Source: Betaproteobacteria bacterium (GTDB taxonomy: Bacteria; Pseudomonadota; Gammaproteobacteria; Burkholderiales; Casimicrobiaceae). Taken from it: DNA of 35,309 nt. The stretch is from positions 224-35,532 of the forward strand of contig PLYT01000101.1 in the NCBI GenBank assembly GCA_003153475.1, written 5' to 3'. Shown one piece after another: positions 32,618 to 35,309 of this stretch. The position numbers and the translations under genes are program-made. The stretch's first letter is position 1; every line of letters begins with the position of its first letter. Under the pieces are notes generated by a model, which had not been told where the DNA came from, made no database searches, and worked only from the letters and a program-made list of their open reading frames with translations.

Positions 32618-33214
32618 CTACGCCTTTCCGGGTGCTCGTCCGAGAAGGTGGAATTCGTCGTTCGGCTGCATGGCGATCAGGTTGGCCATCCGGTTGGACA
32701 GGGCGAAAAACGCGGCGATAGCGCCGATGTCCCAGATGTCCTCGTCACTGAAGCCGTGGTGCCGTAGCGCATCGTAGTCGCCATCGGCCAGCTCGACCGA
32801 ACGCAACGCGACCTTGAGCGCGAACGCCAGCATCGCCTTTTGCCGGTCGCTGATGTCCGCCTTGCGATAGTTGACCGCGACCTGGTCGGCGAGCAACGGA
32901 TTCTTGGCGTAAATGCGAAGGATCGCGCCATGCGCGACGATGCAATACAGGCAATCGTTGGCGCCGGACGTGGCGACGACGATCATCTCGCGCTCGGCCT
33001 TGCTCAAGCCGGAATCGCGCAGCATCAGTGCATCGTGGTAGGCGAAAAACGCGCGGAACTCGTCGGGGCGATGGGCGAGCGTCAGGAAGACGTTCGGTAT
33101 GAAGCCGGCTTTCTCCTGCACCTCGAGCATCCGTCTCCGGATGTCCTCGGGTAGTTCCTCGAGCTTCGGTACCGGATAGCGGCTGATCGCACGCCGCACG
33201 ATCGGCTGTTTCAT
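32618..33214 (-). CDS. Peroxidase-related AhpD-like protein (carboxymuconolactone decarboxylase family)
   Basis: From the ATG at 33214 this has 198 residues. The AhpD core motif is C88-L-Y-C91-I-V-A-H95, with the conserved acidic residue in S-K-A-E-R-E-M-I about 12 residues ahead. In this family the two cysteines and histidine support thiol peroxidase or disulfide-reducing activity; the exact substrate here is unknown. The start codon overlaps the yggX stop by four bases (ATGA), so the two are translationally coupled. The frame is open upstream to 33862, but that part lies under yggX and argA and is not family-like. Confidence 0.88.
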   Translation of the reverse strand: MKQPIVRRAISRYPVPKLEELPEDIRRRMLEVQEKAGFIPNVFLTLAHRPDEFRAFFAYHDALMLRDSGLSKAEREMIVVATSGANDCLYCIVAHGAILRIYAKNPLLADQVAVNYRKADISDRQKAMLAFALKVALRSVELADGDYDALRHHGFSDEDIWDIGAIAAFFALSNRMANLIAMQPNDEFHLLGRAPGKA

Positions 33215-33483
33215 TCCTTCGGCGGAACGTAGCCCAAGGCGACGTCGGCGCCGCCGCCGAAGAAATGCCGCTCCATCTGCTCGACCAGATACTTGCGCGC
33301 GCGCGGATCGGCGAGGCTCAGGCGGTTCTCGTTGACCAGCATCGTCTGCTGCTTGAGCCACTGCGCCCAGGCCTCTTTGGAGACGTTTTCGTAGATCCGC
33401 TTGCCGAGCTCGCCTGGATAGGGCGGAAAGTCGAGACCTTCCGCTTCGCGGCCAAGCTTGATGCAGTGAACCATCCGTGCCAT
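33211..33483 (-). CDS. yggX: YggX, oxidative damage protection/Fe(II) trafficking protein
   Basis: The 90 residues match YggX nearly end to end in length and pattern: [10 protein letters not shown] with the conserved Cys7, [27 protein letters not shown] and a C-terminal Y-V-P-P. YggX protects labile Fe-S enzymes from oxidative damage; how it does so is debated. The ATG at 33483 has GAGG upstream. The AhpD-like gene is coupled to it by an ATGA overlap, suggesting a small oxidative-stress operon. The frame runs back under argA, which is not meaningful. Confidence 0.95.
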   Translation of the reverse strand: MARMVHCIKLGREAEGLDFPPYPGELGKRIYENVSKEAWAQWLKQQTMLVNENRLSLADPRARKYLVEQMERHFFGGGADVALGYVPPKE

Positions 33484-33514
33484 TGCGACATCCTCGCACC
33501 GTTGATCGTGGGGA

Positions 33515-33523
33515 ATTATCGCA
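33515..33523 (-). promoter_or_regulatory. Extended -10 promoter candidate for yggX
   Basis: On the minus strand TGC-GATAAT fits an extended -10 (TGn-TATAAT with one mismatch), about 32 bases before the yggX ATG. No good -35 is visible, as is usual for extended -10 promoters. Confidence 0.4.
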
Positions 33524-33575
33524 CGCTGGGCCGGAGTCGCTGAGCTGTCCGCAGAGGCCGCCAGCGCGTCGTCGC

Positions 33576-34928
33576 CTACACCGGGCTTTTCTCGTAGACC
33601 AGCGAGCGCCGCTGCCAGTTGTACAGGTCGCGTTTCTGCTGCGGCAGGCGGGACGGGTCGCTCTCGACGAAGCCACGCTCGACGAACCAGCCGGACGTGC
33701 GTGTCGTGAGGACGAACAGGCGCGACAGGCGGAGCTTGCGCGCCCGCTGCTCGATTTCGTGGAGCAGCGCTTCGCCGTAGCCCTCGCGCCGGAAATCGGG
33801 ATGTACGGCGAGTGCCGCGAGCTCGCCGGCCTTTTCGCCGGGAAAGGCATACAGCGCCGCACAACCGACGATCATGCCGTCGTGCTCGGCGACGACGAAG
33901 CGTTCGATCTCCATCTCCAGCCGCTCGCGCGAGCGGCGCACTAGGACGCCCTGGTCCTCGAGCGGTTCGATGATCGCCAGGATGCGGCCGACGTCGTCGA
34001 TCGTCGCGCTGCGCAGGTGCGCGAGCGGAGCCGCCGCGACCATCGTGCCCACGCCGTCGCGCGTGAAAAGCTCGAGCAGCAGGGCGCCGTCGTGATGACG
34101 CGAAATCAGGTGCGCACGTTTGACGCCGTTTTCGCAGGCGCGGATCGCGCCGGGCAGGTAGTACTGCACGTCGGCCGGCAGCTTGCGCTCGCTGGCGAGA
34201 AGCGCCGCGGCGGCGTGAGTCGAGAGCTCGCTCAGCAGCCGGCGCCGTCCGTTGCGAACGCCGTCCGTTTCCATCAGGAAAATCAGCTTGTGCGCCGACA
34301 GGTGGACGGCGACCTGGGTCGCGACCTCTTCCAGCGCGAGGTTGAATATCTCCCCGGTCGGCGAGTAGCCGAGCGGCGATACCAGCACGACGTCGCCGTC
34401 GTCGAGCCGCTGGCGAATCGCCGACACGTCGACGCGGCGGACTTCGCCCGTCCACTGCATGTCGACGCCATCGAGCACGCCGATCGGCTTCGCGGTCAGG
34501 AAGTTGCCGCCAACGACGCGAATGCGCGCCCCCGCCATCGGCGAGTTGGCGACGCCGAGCGAGAGCAGCGCCTCGATCCGGCTGCGCGCATGGCCCGTCC
34601 CCTCGAGCACGCAATCGAGCGTCTCGGCGTCAGTCACGCGCAGTCCGCGGTTGTAGAGGCTGGGAATGCTCTGCTGCTTGAGGATCGCCTCGATCTGCGG
34701 TCTGGATCCGTGCACGACCACCAGCCGGATGCCCAGGCTCTGCAGCAGATTGAGGTCGTGGACGATGCCGAGGAAGGTTTCGTCGGCGACGACTTCGCCG
34801 CCGAAAGCGATGACGAAGGTCTTGCCACGGAAGGCGTGAATGTACGGCGCCGCCGAGCGGATCCACTGCACGAACGCCCGCGTCGTCGCCGAGTGCGCTG
34901 CGGGATTTATACGCGGAATGCGAGGCAT
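33576..34928 (-). CDS. argA: N-acetylglutamate synthase (amino acid kinase-like + GNAT domains)
   Basis: The 450-residue product transfers acetyl from acetyl-CoA to glutamate, the first step of arginine synthesis. The N-terminal 290 residues are the amino acid kinase-like domain ([19 protein letters not shown]), which usually binds arginine for feedback control. The C-terminal 150 residues are a GNAT acetyltransferase, with [15 protein letters not shown] as the acetyl-CoA loop. Length and layout match classical ArgA. A consensus -10 lies 34 bases before the ATG on the minus strand. It is divergent from the UvrD-type gene and 92 bases upstream of yggX. Confidence 0.95.
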   Translation of the reverse strand: MPRIPRINPAAHSATTRAFVQWIRSAAPYIHAFRGKTFVIAFGGEVVADETFLGIVHDLNLLQSLGIRLVVVHGSRPQIEAILKQQSIPSLYNRGLRVTDAETLDCVLEGTGHARSRIEALLSLGVANSPMAGARIRVVGGNFLTAKPIGVLDGVDMQWTGEVRRVDVSAIRQRLDDGDVVLVSPLGYSPTGEIFNLALEEVATQVAVHLSAHKLIFLMETDGVRNGRRRLLSELSTHAAAALLASERKLPADVQYYLPGAIRACENGVKRAHLISRHHDGALLLELFTRDGVGTMVAAAPLAHLRSATIDDVGRILAIIEPLEDQGVLVRRSRERLEMEIERFVVAEHDGMIVGCAALYAFPGEKAGELAALAVHPDFRREGYGEALLHEIEQRARKLRLSRLFVLTTRTSGWFVERGFVESDPSRLPQQKRDLYNWQRRSLVYEKSPV

Positions 34929-34961
34929 CGGATCAAGGTTGCATGGCAGCAGGCGCGGCCG

Positions 34962-34967
34962 ATTATA
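34962..34967 (-). promoter_or_regulatory. Consensus -10 box for argA
   Basis: Read on the minus strand the hexamer is a perfect TATAAT, 33 bases before the argA start codon. No good -35 was found 16-18 bases further up. Confidence 0.45.
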
Positions 34968-35012
34968 ACGCCCGGTGGCGGTCGCGCACGGGCGTGGCGA
35001 CGCCGTATCGAC

Positions 35013-35018
35013 TATAAT
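35013..35018 (+). promoter_or_regulatory. Consensus -10 box for the UvrD-type helicase gene
   Basis: A perfect TATAAT in a rare AT-rich patch (35012-35026), 91 bases before the helicase ATG. No clear -35 accompanies it. With the minus-strand box at 34962-34967 it forms a divergent promoter pair. Confidence 0.45.
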
Positions 35019-35109
35019 TATATTTTACGCGGTGCACCGGCGCGCGAACCGCTGCCCACGGTTCTGCCGATCGCCGCTCGCTGACGGCGCCGAGCGACGC
35101 GCCCCCCCG

Positions 35110-35309
35110 ATGGCTTCGCCTTTACTCGAGAATCTCAACCCCGAACAGCTTGCAGCGGTGACGCTGCCGCACGCATCGGCGCTGATCCTTGCCGGCGCCG
35201 GCAGCGGCAAGACGCGGGTGCTGACGACGCGCATCGCTTGGCTGCTCGCCACCGGCCAGGCAAGCCCGCTGTCGATTCTCGCGGTGACGTTCACCAACAA
35301 GGCGGCGAA
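35110..35309 (+). CDS. uvrD: UvrD/Rep-family superfamily 1 DNA helicase, N-terminal part (3' truncated)
   Basis: The first 66 residues are present and the frame is open at the right edge. It begins [17 protein letters not shown], followed by the Walker A motif A-G-A-G-S-G-K-T and the motif Ia stretch A-V-T-F-T-N-K-A-A. These are the hallmark first motifs of UvrD, Rep and PcrA helicases, which unwind DNA 3' to 5' in mismatch and excision repair. UvrD is the likelier member by its start sequence, but the fragment is too short to exclude Rep. Confidence 0.9.
   Translation, partial: MASPLLENLNPEQLAAVTLPHASALILAGAGSGKTRVLTTRIAWLLATGQASPLSILAVTFTNKAA

Noticed and set aside
33215-33862. Upstream extension of the AhpD-like frame under yggX and argA
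   Set aside because: Family-like sequence begins at the ATG at 33214, coupled to yggX; the upstream part is a shadow.
1-35309. CRISPR arrays, tRNA or rRNA genes, transposases, integrases, toxin-antitoxin pairs
   Set aside because: I looked for regularly spaced repeats, tRNA-like CCA ends and arms, and mobile-element proteins on both strands and found none.

Overview
The window is 35.3 kb of gene-dense, GC-rich DNA that reads as a chromosomal segment of a betaproteobacterium, most likely of the Burkholderiales or a close relative; I cannot name a genus. The reasons are gene order and protein character: yicC-gmk-rpoZ-spoT, a pilGHIJ-chpA(pilL) type IV pilus chemosensory cluster, yqgE-ruvX-pyrR-pyrB-pyrC' with an inactive dihydroorotase homologue, and argA beside a UvrD helicase gene. 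I see no tRNA, rRNA, CRISPR array, insertion sequence, integrase or prophage gene. It looks like core genome, not an island.

Layout. 1-320: the 3' end of a sugar-type ABC transporter permease. 384-701: monothiol glutaredoxin grxD with a clear terminator. 775-4807 (minus): yicC-gmk-rpoZ-spoT, the guanine nucleotide and stringent-response operon. 4980-10225 (plus): five tightly spaced genes, a Ser/Thr kinase, a PP2C phosphatase, dnaQ, ppk and sixA, meeting the convergent ppx (10263-11714). 11857-13371: ilvA. 13712-23259: pilG, pilH, pilI, pilJ and a 1889-residue ChpA hybrid kinase, with a sigma-54-like site just upstream. 23482-25533: an EF-G-like GTPase. 25721-29548: yqgE-ruvX-pyrR-pyrB-pyrC' with overlapping ends. 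29620-32270: a divergent cysD/cysNC-like pair for sulfate activation. 32292-34928 (minus): a small lipoprotein, an AhpD-like protein coupled to yggX, and argA. 35110-end: the start of a UvrD/Rep helicase.

How the parts fit. SpoT makes and degrades (p)ppGpp; Gmk handles GMP and omega is part of the ppGpp-binding face of RNA polymerase, so that operon is one functional unit. The kinase-phosphatase-dnaQ-ppk-sixA run plus ppx gathers several kinds of phosphate transfer (Ser/Thr-P, His-P, polyphosphate) in one place. The pil cluster controls twitching motility or surface sensing, and no methyltransferase or methylesterase gene lies within it. The pyr genes carry out the aspartate carbamoyltransferase step with a PyrR regulator and a structural pseudo-dihydroorotase.

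The items I consider most worth a second look are the phosphotransfer gene run, the divergent CysD/CysNC pair with an EF-1-alpha-like GTPase signature, the sigma-54-like site before pilG, the catalytically dead PyrC', the EF-G-like protein lacking the usual switch II histidine, and several intergenic hairpins and repeats. I did not find a convincing wholly new system.
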